From contig JAKVAV010000008.1 of assembly GCA_022448105.1 (NCBI GenBank), positions 62,001 to 126,000 of the forward strand: a stretch of 64,000 bases of DNA, given 5' to 3'. The stretch comes from Flavobacteriales bacterium (GTDB lineage Bacteria > Bacteroidota > Bacteroidia > Flavobacteriales_D > Cryomorphaceae). Shown here piece by piece: positions 44,632-55,685 of this stretch. Position 1 is the first letter of the stretch; every line of letters starts with the position of its first letter. The translations under genes and the position numbers were made by a program. Below the pieces are notes generated by a model. It was not told where the DNA came from. It did no database searches and was given only the letters and a program-made list of their open reading frames with translations.

Positions 44632-46956
44632 TTATTCTACGATTTCAAGCTTGGCAAATTTAAGAAGAAGCTGCTTTTGGCCTACTGATGGGAAGAATAC
44701 CGTAGCTTTTTCATTCGGTGACTCACCTTCAAGATTGACCACTTTTCCCATGCCGAATTTTGCATGAGATACTTTCGTTCCTACTACCACAGAGCCTGAA
44801 ACGATTGTCTTCCTAGATGTTGTTGGAACTTGACTCACTCGTTTTAGATTTCTTGGAACCGCGCCTCCAGAAGTCTCCTTCCTAGAAGCTGACTTTCTTT
44901 TAAAGTTTGATCCTCTCGAATAGGAGTTCCCTCCACCTGATCCGAGTCCACCCCAAGGGGTGTCGTCGAACGAAGAAGCCGGTCGGCGTTCTTCTACCTC
45001 GGGGAGATCTACATATTTGGTGTCAATCTCTTCGATAAACCTGCTTGGCTCACAGTAGTTTAGGCTTCCATATCGGTAACGGCTCATAGCGTAAGTGAGC
45101 GTTACTTTCTTTTCGGCTCGAGTCAAGGCTACATAGAACAACCTCCGCTCTTCTTCGAGTTCGCTTCGTTCGTTGAGCGATAGTTGAGAAGGGAAGAGGT
45201 TTTCTTCAAGACCGACTATATATACGTAAGGGAACTCTAGACCTTTCGATGCGTGGATGGTCATCAGGCTCACTTTGTTGTCGTCGTCATCATTTTGATC
45301 TGCATCAGTTAAAAGTGCAACGTCAAGAAGAAAATCACTCAAAGTTGGCTTTCTACCATCAAATTCGGGTCGATTACTTTCAGTGAATTCTTTGATACCA
45401 TTCAAAAGCTCCTGAATATTCTCAAACCTGCTCAGTCCTTCTGGGGTTTTATCTGCATAGAGCTCTCTGAGCAAACCGGTGCTTTTTGCGATGTGCTCAG
45501 CCAATGCGGCGGCCTCTTCTGATTGAAGTTGAGCCGAAAAGCTCTTCATCATCGTGACGAAGTTGGCCAGCTTAGTTTTCGTGCCCGAATTCACATCGAG
45601 TTGATCACGATAGGTGGTCATCATTTCCCACATACTTCTATCGAGCTCATTCGCCTTGATGGTAATTTTCTCCAACGTTGTTTTACCTATACCTCTTGCA
45701 GGGTAGTTGATGACCCTTTTTAATGATTCTTCATCATTAGGGTTTGCGGTCAATCTGTAGTACGCCAAAAGATCTTTGATCTCCTTTCTCTGATAAAAAG
45801 AAAGTCCACCATAGATGCGGTAAGGAATGTTGAGTTTTCTTAGAGCTTCCTCCATAGATCTACTCTGAGAATTGGTCCTGTACAAGATGGAGAAACTCTT
45901 ATTATCGAGTTGAGCATTATTCTTCTCCTGAAAAATATCATTAGCAACGAAGAGGCCCTCTTCATTATCGGATAGATTTCTTACCACTCGTATAATCTCA
46001 CCTTCATCATTTGAAGTCCAAACATCCTTTTTGATTCGGTCGCGATTCTTTTCAATTACGCTATTTGCAGCACCGACAATATTCTTTGACGATCGATAAT
46101 TTTGTTCCAGTTTATAAAGGTTGTAGTCAGGATAGTCTTTTTTGAAATTGAGGATATTCTGAATATTCGCTCCTCTAAACCCGTAAATGCTTTGCGCATC
46201 GTCACCAACCACACAAAGGTTTTCATTCAAGGCAGCCAACTTCTTCACTATAAGGTACTGGCTGAAGTTGGTATCTTGATACTCATCTACTAATAAATAG
46301 CGGAACTTGTGCTGATATTTATGGAGGACTTCAGGAAAATCTCTGAGAAGAACATTGGTCTTATATAATAGGTCGTCGAAGTCCATTGCTCCTGCCTTAA
46401 AGAGTCTCTTGTTATACTCATAATATATTTCGACTAATTTAGGTCTTCCGCCTACTTCATCATCGCTCATGATTTCGGCGTGTTCGCGATAGGCTTTCGG
46501 AGAAATAAGGTTGTTCTTTGCTGCTGAGATTCGGTTCTGGACAAAGGCAGGCTTGTACAGTTTGTCGTCTAGTCCCATTTCCTTGACAATACTCTTTAAG
46601 AGGTTCCGACTGTCTTGGGTGTCGTAGATAGAAAAGTTCGAAGGATAATGAATCTTCTCAGCTTCCATTCTCAGGATTCTTGCGAAAATACTGTGAAAAG
46701 TTCCCATCCAAATATTCCTAGCTTCACTAGAGCCAATAATGTTTGAGATTCGCTCTTTCATTTCACGGGCAGCCTTATTGGTGAATGTTAAAGCGAGTAT
46801 TCTAAATGGATCTACACCCTTTTGAATAAGGTAGGCAATTCGATAGGTGAGCACTCTCGTTTTGCCCGATCCTGCTCCTGCAATAACCATTGATGGTCCT
46901 TCTGTGTTGACTGCGGCTTCTTTTTGTGCCGAATTAAGTGACTCCAAGTAATCCAT
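44632..46956 (-). CDS. UvrD/PcrA-type ATP-dependent DNA helicase
   Basis: 774 residues, superfamily 1A. GAGSGKTR is motif I, FTNKAAREMKERI motif Ia, VDEYQDTN motif II, GDDAQSIYGFRGA motif III and LEQNYRSSKNIV motif IV. MTIHASKGLEFPYVYIVGLEENLFPS and EEERRLFYVALTRA cover motifs V and VI. The C-terminus has a Ser/Gly/Arg-rich linker (about 660-715) and a final VSHAKFGMGKVVNLEGE Tudor-like RNAP-binding module, as in PcrA/UvrD. It unwinds DNA in nucleotide-excision and mismatch repair. It is divergent from the ribosomal operon. Confidence 0.95.
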   Translation of the reverse strand: MDYLESLNSAQKEAAVNTEGPSMVIAGAGSGKTRVLTYRIAYLIQKGVDPFRILALTFTNKAAREMKERISNIIGSSEARNIWMGTFHSIFARILRMEAEKIHYPSNFSIYDTQDSRNLLKSIVKEMGLDDKLYKPAFVQNRISAAKNNLISPKAYREHAEIMSDDEVGGRPKLVEIYYEYNKRLFKAGAMDFDDLLYKTNVLLRDFPEVLHKYQHKFRYLLVDEYQDTNFSQYLIVKKLAALNENLCVVGDDAQSIYGFRGANIQNILNFKKDYPDYNLYKLEQNYRSSKNIVGAANSVIEKNRDRIKKDVWTSNDEGEIIRVVRNLSDNEEGLFVANDIFQEKNNAQLDNKSFSILYRTNSQSRSMEEALRKLNIPYRIYGGLSFYQRKEIKDLLAYYRLTANPNDEESLKRVINYPARGIGKTTLEKITIKANELDRSMWEMMTTYRDQLDVNSGTKTKLANFVTMMKSFSAQLQSEEAAALAEHIAKSTGLLRELYADKTPEGLSRFENIQELLNGIKEFTESNRPEFDGRKPTLSDFLLDVALLTDADQNDDDDNKVSLMTIHASKGLEFPYVYIVGLEENLFPSQLSLNERSELEEERRLFYVALTRAEKKVTLTYAMSRYRYGSLNYCEPSRFIEEIDTKYVDLPEVEERRPASSFDDTPWGGLGSGGGNSYSRGSNFKRKSASRKETSGGAVPRNLKRVSQVPTTSRKTIVSGSVVVGTKVSHAKFGMGKVVNLEGESPNEKATVFFPSVGQKQLLLKFAKLEIVE

Positions 46957-47099
46957 TAATGCAAAAATACGCTTTAGTCAAAGACAATTTATCTTTGTGA
47001 CTAAGGTTTACTAACACCTCGAAATCCTGCTGCATCAAGCCTTTCAAAGCACAGCTAAAGAAATTCTCAAAAAAGCCTGAAAAAACTGGTAAACCCGCT

Positions 47100-47130
47100 G
47101 TTGTATAATTGATTTATTCTTGTACATTTG
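47100..47130 (+). promoter_or_regulatory. Promoter of the str-S10-spc-alpha operon
   Basis: GTTG at 47100-47103, 19 bases, then TACATTTG at 47123-47130. The -7 element is an exact TAnnTTTG and the spacing is standard; the -33 differs from TTTG by one base. A leader of about 65 bases to rpsL follows. Confidence 0.78.
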
Positions 47131-47198
47131 CAGCCCCAATTATGCTAGGGATGCGCTCCTTTGCGCTTTAAAACACTGATTAAGAGTAAGTTTATCAT

Positions 47199-47573
47199 AT
47201 GCCAACGATACAGCAGCTAATACGAAAAGGTAGAACTACCAAGCCACAGACAAGTAAGTCAGCGGCCTTGACATCATGCCCTCAAAGAAGAGGGGTGTGC
47301 GTTCGTGTGTACACCACAACACCCAAGAAGCCGAATTCAGCGATGAGAAAAGTAGCCAGGGTAAGACTTACCAACGGACGTGAAGTGAATGCGTACATCG
47401 GTGGAGAGGGTCATAATCTACAGGAACACAGTATCGTGCTTGTGAGAGGTGGTAGAGTCAAAGATTTACCGGGTGTGAGGTATCACATCGTGAGAGGTGC
47501 TCTCGATACAGCTGGAGTCGACGGACGCACCCAGCGACGATCTAAATACGGAACCAAAAGACCTAAGAAATAA
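47199..47573 (+). CDS. rpsL: 30S ribosomal protein S12
   Basis: 124 residues, full length. [11 protein letters not shown] opens the protein and [21 protein letters not shown] is the decoding-site loop. K43 and K88 ([14 protein letters not shown]) are the residues whose changes give streptomycin resistance elsewhere; both are wild type. It is the first gene of the operon, with a 14-base gap to rpsG. Confidence 0.98.
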   Translation: MPTIQQLIRKGRTTKPQTSKSAALTSCPQRRGVCVRVYTTTPKKPNSAMRKVARVRLTNGREVNAYIGGEGHNLQEHSIVLVRGGRVKDLPGVRYHIVRGALDTAGVDGRTQRRSKYGTKRPKK

Positions 47574-47587
47574 TAAGGAACTGAGTC

Positions 47588-48058
47588 ATGAGAAGAAAGA
47601 CCGCCAAAAAACGTATCACTCTACCAGATCCAAAGTTCAATGAAGTTCTGGTAACCAAGTTTGTGAACAATATGATGTACGCTGGAAAGAAAAATACTGC
47701 GTACGCCATCTTTTATGATGCCATTGCTATTGTTGATGAAAAAAGTGGCGAAGAAGATGGGTTAGAGGTTTGGAAAAAAGCATTGAGCAATGTAACTCCA
47801 GCGGTTGAGGTGAAAAGCCGTCGAGTTGGGGGGGCTACTTTTCAAATTCCCCAGCCAATCAGGGACAGTAGAAAGTTGTCAATGGCTATGAAGTGGTTGA
47901 TCCTTTACTCTCGCAAAAGAAATGAAAAAACGATGAGTCAAAGAATGGCCAATGAAATTTTGGCTGCTGCCAAAGAGGAAGGAGCGGCCTACAAAAAGAA
48001 AGAAGATACGCACAGAATGGCAGAGGCAAATAGAGCTTTCTCTCATTTCAGATTCTAA
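47588..48058 (+). CDS. rpsG: 30S ribosomal protein S7
   Basis: 156 residues. MRRKTAKKR is followed by the helical RNA-binding body: [28 protein letters not shown] (the loop at the E site) and RAFSHFRF at the C-terminus. It nucleates the 30S head on 16S rRNA. In E. coli the protein represses its own operon by binding mRNA; no such structure is evident in the short spacer here. Confidence 0.98.
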   Translation: MRRKTAKKRITLPDPKFNEVLVTKFVNNMMYAGKKNTAYAIFYDAIAIVDEKSGEEDGLEVWKKALSNVTPAVEVKSRRVGGATFQIPQPIRDSRKLSMAMKWLILYSRKRNEKTMSQRMANEILAAAKEEGAAYKKKEDTHRMAEANRAFSHFRF

Positions 48059-48088
48059 ATTATATATAGACAGTTAATTGATAAAATA

Positions 48089-50206
48089 ATGTCTGGTAAA
48101 AGAGATTTAACGTACACAAGAAACATCGGTATTGCTGCTCACATTGACGCAGGGAAAACGACCACTACCGAGCGTATTTTGTATTACGGTGGAGTAAGCC
48201 ACAAAATCGGTGAGGTACATGACGGTGCCGCTACGATGGATTGGATGGAGCAGGAGCAAGAAAGAGGTATTACGATTACTTCTGCAGCGACCACATTAAA
48301 TTGGAATTACCGTGATAAGAAGTATCACGTTAATATTATTGACACCCCAGGGCACGTTGACTTTACCGTAGAGGTGAACAGGTCACTGCGTGTTCTCGAT
48401 GGATTGGTTTTCTTGTTTTCTGCAGTTGATGGTGTTGAGCCTCAGTCTGAGACGAATTGGAGGCTGGCCAACAACTACAATGTTCCAAGAATTGGATTCG
48501 TCAATAAGATGGATCGACAAGGTGCAGACTTTCTCAACGTTTGTGCCCAAGTGAAAGAAATGCTCGGTAGCCACGCTCTGCCGTTGCAAATCAACATTGG
48601 GGCTGAGGACGACTTCAAAGGTGTAGTTGATCTCATCAACTTCAAAGGGATTGTTTGGAATGAAGAAGATATGGGAATGACTTTCAAGGAAGTGGAAATC
48701 CCAGCTGATATTCTGGATGAAGCATCTCAGCTAAGAGAGGAATTGCTCGAAGCGGTAGCTGAATTTGATGAGTCGGAAACCCTTATGGAGAAATTCTTTG
48801 AAGATCCAGCGTCAATCACTGAAAGAGAAATTTTGGATTGCTTGCGCGAGGCGACTATCGCTGGGAAAGTAGTTCCTATGATGTGTGGTTCTGCCTTCAA
48901 AAACAAAGGTGTTCAGGCTATGCTAGACATGGTTATGGAAATTCTTCCTGCGCCAACCGATATCGAAGGTATCAAAGGAACGAATCCTGATACCGGCGAG
49001 GAGGATATTAGACGACCAAGCTATGATGAACCCTTCTCAGCCCTTGCATTTAAGATCGCTACCGATCCTTTCGTTGGCCGTCTTTGTTTTACAAGAGCCT
49101 ACTCAGGCATGCTTCCCTCTGGTTCATATGTGTTGAATACACGTACAAGAAAGAAAGAGAGAATTTCGAGAATTTTCCAGATGCACTCAAACAAGCAGAA
49201 TCAAATCGATGCGCTCGGAGCAGGTGATATTGGAGCTCTTGTTGGATTTAAAGACATTAAGACCGGTGATACTCTTTGTGCGGAGAAAAGTCCAATTGTT
49301 CTTGAATCCATGGACTTCCCGGATCCAGTTATTGGATTGGCAATTGAGCCAAAAACGCAATCTGATGTAGATAAGTTGGGAGTCGCTCTTGGTAAATTGA
49401 CCGAAGAGGACCCTACATTCCAAGTGAAGACTGACGAAGATTCTGGACAAACAGTGATTAGTGGAATGGGCGAGCTTCACCTGGACATCATCATGGACCG
49501 CCTGCGACGTGAGTTCAAAGTTGAAGTGAATCAAGGTGCACCTCAAGTATCTTACAAAGAATCTATCAAGGGATCAGTCGACCATAGGGAAGTTTACAAA
49601 AAGCAAACTGGTGGACGAGGTAAGTTCGCTGATATCGTGGTGACAATCGAGCCTGGAGATCCAGAAAATCCTGGATTGATATTCGAGAACTTAATCAAAG
49701 GTGGTAACGTCCCCAAAGAATTTATCCCTTCAGTTGAAAAAGGATTCAAAGAAGCCATGAACAATGGAGTCCTCGCTGGATACCCGATCGATAACCTCAA
49801 AGTGTCACTGAAAGACGGTTCCTTCCATGCCGTTGACTCTGATCAACTATCTTTTGAATTAGCAGCTAAGCTGGCTTTTCGAGAGGCAGTTCCGAAAGCG
49901 CAGCCAGTTCTTCTCGAACCGATAATGAAGTTGGAAGTTCTTACTCCAGAGGAAAATATGGGAGATGTCGTAGGTGACCTCAACAGGAGAAGAGGAATCA
50001 TGGAAGGAATGGGCGACAGAGCTGGCTCTAAAGTGGTCAAAGCAAAAGTGCCTCTTTCTGAAATGTTCGGTTACGTTACGCAGTTAAGAACGATCTCATC
50101 CGGTCGTGCGACTTCAACAATGGAATTCTCTCACTTTGAGGAAGCTCCGAAAAACGTAGCAGAAGAAGTGATAGCAAAAGCAAAAGGTAAATCAGTAGAA
50201 GCTTAA
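48089..50206 (+). CDS. fusA: Translation elongation factor G
   Basis: 705 residues with all five domains. GTPase motifs are AHIDAGKTT (G1), DTPGHVDF (G3), NKMDRQGAD (G4) and a GSAFKNKG-containing G5 region. Domain IV starts near VSYKESIKG and ends with [19 protein letters not shown]. It translocates tRNA-mRNA on the ribosome. The usual Bacteroidota context is kept: fusA is followed directly by rpsJ, with no tuf gene. Confidence 0.98.
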   Translation: MSGKRDLTYTRNIGIAAHIDAGKTTTTERILYYGGVSHKIGEVHDGAATMDWMEQEQERGITITSAATTLNWNYRDKKYHVNIIDTPGHVDFTVEVNRSLRVLDGLVFLFSAVDGVEPQSETNWRLANNYNVPRIGFVNKMDRQGADFLNVCAQVKEMLGSHALPLQINIGAEDDFKGVVDLINFKGIVWNEEDMGMTFKEVEIPADILDEASQLREELLEAVAEFDESETLMEKFFEDPASITEREILDCLREATIAGKVVPMMCGSAFKNKGVQAMLDMVMEILPAPTDIEGIKGTNPDTGEEDIRRPSYDEPFSALAFKIATDPFVGRLCFTRAYSGMLPSGSYVLNTRTRKKERISRIFQMHSNKQNQIDALGAGDIGALVGFKDIKTGDTLCAEKSPIVLESMDFPDPVIGLAIEPKTQSDVDKLGVALGKLTEEDPTFQVKTDEDSGQTVISGMGELHLDIIMDRLRREFKVEVNQGAPQVSYKESIKGSVDHREVYKKQTGGRGKFADIVVTIEPGDPENPGLIFENLIKGGNVPKEFIPSVEKGFKEAMNNGVLAGYPIDNLKVSLKDGSFHAVDSDQLSFELAAKLAFREAVPKAQPVLLEPIMKLEVLTPEENMGDVVGDLNRRRGIMEGMGDRAGSKVVKAKVPLSEMFGYVTQLRTISSGRATSTMEFSHFEEAPKNVAEEVIAKAKGKSVEA

Positions 50207-50222
50207 GTATTTATTCATAACG

Positions 50223-50528
50223 ATGAGTCAAAAAATTCGAATTAAGCTAAAGTCGTACGATCACAATTTGGTCGACAAATCGGCAGAAAAAATCGTAAAG
50301 ACTGTAAAGTCAACAGGTGCTGTTATCAGTGGTCCGATTCCATTGCCAACGCACAAGCGCATTTACACAGTTTTGCGTTCTCCACATGTCAATAAGAAAT
50401 CAAGAGAGCAGTTTGAATTGAGCTCCTACAAACGACTCTTGGATATTTACAGCTCTTCTTCGAAGACTGTAGATGCGCTGATGCGCTTAGAATTGCCCAG
50501 CGGGGTTGAAGTAGAGATTAAAGTATAA
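50223..50528 (+). CDS. rpsJ: 30S ribosomal protein S10
   Basis: 101 residues, canonical length. [20 protein letters not shown] and [29 protein letters not shown] contain the RNA- and NusB-contact loop. It also acts with NusG and NusB in antitermination. First of the S10 group, 16 bases after fusA. Confidence 0.98.
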   Translation: MSQKIRIKLKSYDHNLVDKSAEKIVKTVKSTGAVISGPIPLPTHKRIYTVLRSPHVNKKSREQFELSSYKRLLDIYSSSSKTVDALMRLELPSGVEVEIKV

Positions 50529-50544
50529 TAATCAATAATTAAAG

Positions 50545-51168
50545 ATGCCTGGTTTAATTGGTAAAAAAATAGGTATGACCAGTACGTTTGTTGGCGAAGA
50601 CGGTAAGAACGTCGCGTGCACAATCATTAAAGCTGGTCCTTGCGTTGTAACGCAAGTGAAGACTGAAGACAGCGACGGCTACAATGCGGTGCAGCTTGGC
50701 TTCGGCGAACGGAAGGAGAAAAATACTCCCGCTCCACTCAAAGGGCATTTCAAGAAGGCCAAAACATCTCCTAAAAAGAAATTAGTTGAGTTTGCTCATT
50801 TCGAAGGTGATTATAAGCTCGGAGATGAAGTAACGGTTGAGATTTTTGAAGAGGGCGAGTATATCGATGTATGCGGGAGATCGAAAGGTAAGGGTTTCCA
50901 AGGTGTAGTTAAGCGACACGGCTTTCGTGGTGTAGGTGATGCTACTCACGGCCAGCACAACAGATTGAGAGCACCAGGCTCTATTGGAGCTGCATCTGAT
51001 CCTGCTAGAGTATTTAAAGGCATGAAAATGGCTGGTCAAACAGGTAATGCACGTGTTACGCTTGAGAATATCCAAGTGATAAAGGTGATGCCCGAAGAGT
51101 CATTGCTAGTTGTAAAGGGTTCTGTGCCAGGAGCCAAAGGTTCATTTCTAATCCTAGAGAAAAACTAA
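50545..51168 (+). CDS. rplC: 50S ribosomal protein L3
   Basis: 207 residues. [13 protein letters not shown] starts it. A long loop ([37 protein letters not shown] region) reaches the peptidyl transferase centre. It has the Q of GNARVT near the site methylated in E. coli (TGN-type turn). It shares TAATG with rplD. Early assembly protein. Confidence 0.97.
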   Translation: MPGLIGKKIGMTSTFVGEDGKNVACTIIKAGPCVVTQVKTEDSDGYNAVQLGFGERKEKNTPAPLKGHFKKAKTSPKKKLVEFAHFEGDYKLGDEVTVEIFEEGEYIDVCGRSKGKGFQGVVKRHGFRGVGDATHGQHNRLRAPGSIGAASDPARVFKGMKMAGQTGNARVTLENIQVIKVMPEESLLVVKGSVPGAKGSFLILEKN

Positions 51169-51803
51169 TGGAACTTTCAGTCTATAATATCGAAGGTAAA
51201 GAGACTAAAAAGGTTAAGCTGGACGATTCAGTTTTCGGCATCGAGCCAAACGATCACGCCATCTACATGGATGTGAAACAGTATGGTGCGAATAACCGTC
51301 AAGGTACTCACAAGGCAAAAGAGCGCTCTGATGTGAAGGGAAGCGGCCGGAAAATTAAAAAGCAAAAAGGGACGGGTACGGCTCGTGCTGGAGATATCAA
51401 GAATCCACTGTTCAGAGGTGGGGGTAGGGTTTTTGGTCCCCGGCCAAAAGACTACAGCTTCAAATTGAATAAAAAGCTGAAGCAGCTCGCTAGAAAATCA
51501 GCGCTTAGTTACAGGGCCAAAGAGAATCAAATCACCATCATCGAAGATGTGAAGATGGATGCTCCAAAAACGAGCAAGTACATGGAGATGATGAGTGCCC
51601 TTAAATTGGCCGATCAAAAACCATTGGTAATTACCAATGGCACAGATAAAACATTATCTTTGTCCTCCCGAAATGTAAAAAAGCATAAAGTCGTGAGCGT
51701 CAATGAGTTAAGCACTTATGACATCATGAATTGTAATCGCTTGGTTATTTCGGAAAGTGCGATTGAGGTAATCGAGAACACATTAAAAACAACTTCTAAG
51801 TAA
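51168..51803 (+). CDS. rplD: 50S ribosomal protein L4
   Basis: 211 residues. The exit-tunnel loop is present (KKQKGTGTARAGDIKNP then RGGGRVFGPRPKDY), and this is where macrolide-resistance changes map in other species. The globular part has ITIIEDV and KPLVITNG strands. Starts in TAATG with rplC and ends in TAATG with rplW. In E. coli L4 regulates the S10 operon; no leader structure was identified here. Confidence 0.97.
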   Translation: MELSVYNIEGKETKKVKLDDSVFGIEPNDHAIYMDVKQYGANNRQGTHKAKERSDVKGSGRKIKKQKGTGTARAGDIKNPLFRGGGRVFGPRPKDYSFKLNKKLKQLARKSALSYRAKENQITIIEDVKMDAPKTSKYMEMMSALKLADQKPLVITNGTDKTLSLSSRNVKKHKVVSVNELSTYDIMNCNRLVISESAIEVIENTLKTTSK

Positions 51804-52096
51804 TGAGTCAGATTGTTTTAAAACCGATTGTCACTGAGAAGATGACTACGATTTCGGAGAATTTGAATCGCTATGGTTTTTTCGTTAGCAAAACAGCCAA
51901 CAAAATCGAGATTAAAGAGGCTATCGAGAAGTTGTATGACGTCAATGTGGACAAAGTATGGACGATTCGCTACGCAGGAAAGACCAAATCGAGGTATACA
52001 AAAACTGGTTTGGTTACAGGCAAGAGCCCGGCTTACAAAAAAGCGATCGTTACTGTTGCTGAGGGCGAAACAATTGATATTTACAGTAATATTTAA
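51803..52096 (+). CDS. rplW: 50S ribosomal protein L23
   Basis: 97 residues. IVLKPIVTEKMT and YGFFVSKTANKIEIKEAIEKLYDVNV are the family core. It sits at the tunnel exit, where trigger factor and SRP dock. The TKSRYTKTGLVTGKSPAYKKAIVTV tail contains the extended loop. Confidence 0.97.
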   Translation: MSQIVLKPIVTEKMTTISENLNRYGFFVSKTANKIEIKEAIEKLYDVNVDKVWTIRYAGKTKSRYTKTGLVTGKSPAYKKAIVTVAEGETIDIYSNI

Positions 52097-52107
52097 AGTA
52101 CTGAGAG

Positions 52108-52932
52108 ATGCCAGTTAGAAAACTGAAGCCCACGACACCGGGGCAAAGACATAAGATTCTAAGTGCTTTCACCGAGATTACCGAGTCGAAGCCAGAAAAA
52201 TCACTTCTAGCTCCGAAGAGTAAGTCAGGTGGACGTAACAACCAAGGTCGTATGACTATGCGATACATTGGAGGTGGGCACAAGAAGCGTTACCGAATTA
52301 TTGATTTCAAGCGTGATAAGCATGGTGTTGAAGCTGATGTGAAGACTGTAGAGTACGATCCAAATAGAACTGCGCGCATCGCATTGGTTCAATACAAGGA
52401 TGGAGAGAAGAGATACATTATTGCTCCAGAAGGAATCAAAGTTGGTCAAAAGATCAACAGTGGAAAAGGAGTTTCTCCGGATGTGGGTAATGCACTTTTC
52501 TTAAGTGAAATCCCCTTGGGTACGGTAGTTCACAATATTGAACTCCGTCCAGGACAAGGAGGTGTTTTGGCAAGAAGTGCTGGTGCTTACGCCCAACTTA
52601 CTGCGAGAGATGGTAAGTATGCTATTCTCAAAATGCCTTCTGGTGAAACGAGAATGGTACTGGTGACCTGTCTTGCCACTATCGGAACTGTTTCCAATGG
52701 AGACCACTTCTTAATTCGTTCAGGAAAAGCAGGTAGATCTAGATGGTTGGGCCGTCGCCCACGAGTGCGTGGTGTGGTTATGAATCCAGTGGATCATCCA
52801 ATGGGTGGTGGTGAAGGCCGTAACTCTGGAGGGCACCCGAGATCACGTAACGGTATCCCGGCAAAGGGATTCAAAACACGCGACAAGAAGAAAGCGTCGA
52901 ACAAGTATATTATTGAAAGAAGAAAGAAATAA
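52108..52932 (+). CDS. rplB: 50S ribosomal protein L2
   Basis: 274 residues. [15 protein letters not shown] at the N-terminus; the C-terminal [19 protein letters not shown] loop reaches the peptidyl transferase centre. D229-H230 keeps the conserved pair; the next His of the E. coli HPHGGG motif is Met here (M232). It is an early assembly protein on 23S rRNA. Confidence 0.98.
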   Translation: MPVRKLKPTTPGQRHKILSAFTEITESKPEKSLLAPKSKSGGRNNQGRMTMRYIGGGHKKRYRIIDFKRDKHGVEADVKTVEYDPNRTARIALVQYKDGEKRYIIAPEGIKVGQKINSGKGVSPDVGNALFLSEIPLGTVVHNIELRPGQGGVLARSAGAYAQLTARDGKYAILKMPSGETRMVLVTCLATIGTVSNGDHFLIRSGKAGRSRWLGRRPRVRGVVMNPVDHPMGGGEGRNSGGHPRSRNGIPAKGFKTRDKKKASNKYIIERRKK

Positions 52933-52939
52933 TTGAGAT

Positions 52940-53218
52940 ATGAGTAGATCACTCAAAAAGCCACCTTTCGTTCATTATAAGCTTATGGCTCGTGTTGAGG
53001 CCGCTCAAGAAAGTGGAAAGAAGTCAGTAATTAAGACTTGGTCAAGAGCGAGCACAATTACCCCCGAGTTTGTAGGTATGACTATCGCAGTGCACAACGG
53101 GAATAAATTTATTCCAGTCTACGTGACCGAGAATATGGTTGGACACAAATTTGGTGAGTTCGCGCCGACTAGAACGTATCGCGGACACGCAGGAAATCGA
53201 AAAGACAAAAAGCGGTAA
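52940..53218 (+). CDS. rpsS: 30S ribosomal protein S19
   Basis: 92 residues. [52 protein letters not shown] and [11 protein letters not shown] match the family throughout. It binds the 30S head near S13 and the P-site tRNA. Confidence 0.98.
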   Translation: MSRSLKKPPFVHYKLMARVEAAQESGKKSVIKTWSRASTITPEFVGMTIAVHNGNKFIPVYVTENMVGHKFGEFAPTRTYRGHAGNRKDKKR

Positions 53219-53241
53219 ACCCGTCCTAAATTGAATTGACC

Positions 53242-53637
53242 ATGGGATCAAGAAAACAGATCGCAGCTGAAAAGAGAAAAGAGGACCGAAAGTCGCTGGC
53301 AATTGCCAAGCTTAACAACGTCCCAACCTCTCCAAGAAAAATGAGAAAAGTAGCTGACGTTATAAGAGGTGAAAATGTTCTTCATGCATTGAACATGCTG
53401 AAGTTTATGCCTCAGGATGCAGCGAGAAGACTCGAGAAACTTGTTCTTTCGGCCATTGCAAATTGGCAAGCTAAGAATGAAGATTCAAGCGCTGATGAAG
53501 AAAATCTTATTATCAAAGAAATTTCCGTGGACAGTGCAAGAATTTTGAAGAGATTGAGACCAGCCCCACAGGGAAGAGCTCATCGCATAAGAAAAAGATC
53601 AAATCACGTAACCATCATTTTAGATACGGTCAAGTAA
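53242..53637 (+). CDS. rplV: 50S ribosomal protein L22
   Basis: 131 residues, about 20 longer than E. coli L22 because of a basic, helical N-terminal extension ([19 protein letters not shown]). The core starts at [20 protein letters not shown]. The beta-hairpin [20 protein letters not shown] lines the exit tunnel. The ATG at 53242 is chosen over a TTG 6 bases upstream. Confidence 0.96.
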   Translation: MGSRKQIAAEKRKEDRKSLAIAKLNNVPTSPRKMRKVADVIRGENVLHALNMLKFMPQDAARRLEKLVLSAIANWQAKNEDSSADEENLIIKEISVDSARILKRLRPAPQGRAHRIRKRSNHVTIILDTVK

Positions 53638-53638
53638 T

Positions 53639-54358
53639 ATGGGACAAAAAACCAACCCAATAGGAAATAGATTAGGATTCATCCGTGGATGGGATTCTAA
53701 CTGGTACGGTGGTCGCAACTATGGCGATAAGATCGTAGAAGATGATAAAATTCGGAAATACCTGAATGTACGTTTGGCAAAAGCAAGCGTTGCAGCTGTA
53801 ATCATAGAGAGAACTCTAAAGCTGGTCACGATAACCATCAAAACCGCAAGGCCAGGTGTTATAATCGGACGCGGAGGTTCAGAGGTAGATAAGCTCAAAG
53901 AGGAGTTGAAGAAACTTACCGGAAAGGAAGTACAGATTAATATCTTCGAAGTGAAGAGGCCAGAGCTTAACGCAAGACTGGTAGCAGAGAGCATCGCGAG
54001 ACAGATAGAAGGAAGGATTTCTTTTAGGCGTGCGGTAAAAATGTCTATAGCTTCCACCATTAGGATGGGGGCAGAAGGAATTAAAGTTACCGTCTCCGGT
54101 AGGTTGAATGGTGCTGAAATGGCTCGAACAGAAACTTACAAAGAAGGAAGAACACCACTCCACACTTTCAGAGCGGATATTGATTATCACCAAGCAGAAG
54201 CCCATACCAAAATGGGTAGATTGGGGGTGAAGGTGTGGATCTGTAACGGTGAGGTCTACGGGAAAAGAGATTTATCTCCTTCTATTGAGAAAGGAGCTCA
54301 AGGAGGCCCAAGAGGGGGCGGTTCAGGAAACCGTAAGCCAAGAGCTAGAAGGAAATAA
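53639..54358 (+). CDS. rpsC: 30S ribosomal protein S3
   Basis: 239 residues with a [12 protein letters not shown] start, a KH domain ([17 protein letters not shown]), and [15 protein letters not shown] facing the mRNA entry. The C-terminal tail [14 protein letters not shown] is basic. The start is 1 base after the rplV stop. Confidence 0.98.
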   Translation: MGQKTNPIGNRLGFIRGWDSNWYGGRNYGDKIVEDDKIRKYLNVRLAKASVAAVIIERTLKLVTITIKTARPGVIIGRGGSEVDKLKEELKKLTGKEVQINIFEVKRPELNARLVAESIARQIEGRISFRRAVKMSIASTIRMGAEGIKVTVSGRLNGAEMARTETYKEGRTPLHTFRADIDYHQAEAHTKMGRLGVKVWICNGEVYGKRDLSPSIEKGAQGGPRGGGSGNRKPRARRK

Positions 54359-54385
54359 GTATTAATTGGATTAAGCTAAAGAGCA

Positions 54386-54805
54386 ATGTTACAACCGAAA
54401 AGGACTAAGTTCAGAAAAATGCAAAAGGGCCGCATCAAAGGTAATGCGTCCAGAGGTGCCTCTATTGCTTTCGGATCTTTTGCGATAAAGACTATGGATG
54501 AGGGATTCATTACCTCTCGCCAAATTGAAGCCGCCCGTATCGCTTTGAATAGATACATGAAGCGTGAAGGTAAAGTGTGGATCAGGATTTTCCCAGACAA
54601 GCCAATCACATCCAAACCAGCAGAAGTAAGGATGGGTAAAGGTAAGGGAGCACCAAGTCACTGGGTCGCTGTTGTAAGGCCTGGTAGGATCCTTTTCGAG
54701 GTGGACGGGGTACCAATGGAAATCGCCCAAGAAGCGATGAGACTCGCTTCTCAAAAGCTTCCAGTTAAAACAAAATTTGTCGTAAGACGGGATTATAGCG
54801 CTTAA
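54386..54805 (+). CDS. rplP: 50S ribosomal protein L16
   Basis: 139 residues. [46 protein letters not shown] and [17 protein letters not shown] are family blocks. It contacts A-site tRNA and helps place the 5S rRNA region. Confidence 0.98.
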   Translation: MLQPKRTKFRKMQKGRIKGNASRGASIAFGSFAIKTMDEGFITSRQIEAARIALNRYMKREGKVWIRIFPDKPITSKPAEVRMGKGKGAPSHWVAVVRPGRILFEVDGVPMEIAQEAMRLASQKLPVKTKFVVRRDYSA

Positions 54806-54818
54806 GTATAGGTAAGTT

Positions 54819-55019
54819 ATGAAATCTTCAGATATAAGAGATCTTACTACTGACGAGCTAGTGGAAAAGCTCGAAATAGAAAGAGAAAACTTTGGAAAGT
54901 TAAGATTGAGTCATGCTGTGGCCTCTTTGGAGAACCCAATGCAGATCAGAGCTCAAAGACGAACAGTGGCTCGACTAGAAACTGTATTACGCGAACGTCA
55001 GCTTGGCGAAAAGAAATAA
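54819..55019 (+). CDS. rpmC: 50S ribosomal protein L29
   Basis: 66 residues, two-helix coiled hairpin: KSSDIRDLTTDELVEKLEIERENFGKLR and ENPMQIRAQRRTVARLETVLRERQLG. It lies near the tunnel exit beside L23. Confidence 0.97.
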   Translation: MKSSDIRDLTTDELVEKLEIERENFGKLRLSHAVASLENPMQIRAQRRTVARLETVLRERQLGEKK

Positions 55020-55031
55020 AGACAACCTGAA

Positions 55032-55289
55032 ATGTCAGATAGAAATTTAAGAAAACAGAGAATAGGTGTGGTGTCCTCAAATAAGATGGACAAAAGCATC
55101 ACTGTAGTTGTCGAGCGAAAAGTAAAGCATGGTCTTTACGGTAAATTCGTTAAGAAAACGACCAAGTTTGTCGCTCATGACGAAAAAAATGATTGTAACC
55201 CTGGTGACACGGTGAAAATCATGGAAACAAGACCACTCAGTAAGCGCAAGAACTGGAGGCTGGTTGAAGTATTAGAAAGAGCTAAATAA
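55032..55289 (+). CDS. rpsQ: 30S ribosomal protein S17
   Basis: 85 residues, OB fold. [37 protein letters not shown] and [18 protein letters not shown] are diagnostic. Binds the 5' domain of 16S rRNA. Confidence 0.98.
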   Translation: MSDRNLRKQRIGVVSSNKMDKSITVVVERKVKHGLYGKFVKKTTKFVAHDEKNDCNPGDTVKIMETRPLSKRKNWRLVEVLERAK

Positions 55290-55298
55290 TATTTTGAA

Positions 55299-55667
55299 AT
55301 GATACAACAGGAAAGTAGGCTGAGAGTTGCCGACAACAGTGGTGCCAAAGAAGTGGCTTGTATCCGAGTTCTCGGAGGTACCAAGCGTCGGTACGCCTCT
55401 ATTGGTGATCAGATAGTGATTACAGTAAAGGATGCCATGCCTTCGGGAAACGTCAAAAAGGGAATGGTTTCCAAAGCAGTTGTTGTTCGTGCCAGAAAGG
55501 AAGTGCGTCGTGCTGACGGATCTTACATTCGTTTTGATGACAACGCAGTAGTGCTGTTGAACAACGCCGGCGAAATGAGAGGAACCCGAATCTTTGGGCC
55601 TGTCGCTCGTGAACTTCGAGAGAAGCAATTTATGAGAATCGTATCACTTGCGCCAGAAGTAATATAA
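55299..55667 (+). CDS. rplN: 50S ribosomal protein L14
   Basis: 122 residues. [52 protein letters not shown] and [13 protein letters not shown] are family blocks. It forms an intersubunit bridge and is the first gene of the spc-type group. Confidence 0.98.
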   Translation: MIQQESRLRVADNSGAKEVACIRVLGGTKRRYASIGDQIVITVKDAMPSGNVKKGMVSKAVVVRARKEVRRADGSYIRFDDNAVVLLNNAGEMRGTRIFGPVARELREKQFMRIVSLAPEVI

Positions 55668-55685
55668 ACCACAGACAGCGAAAAG

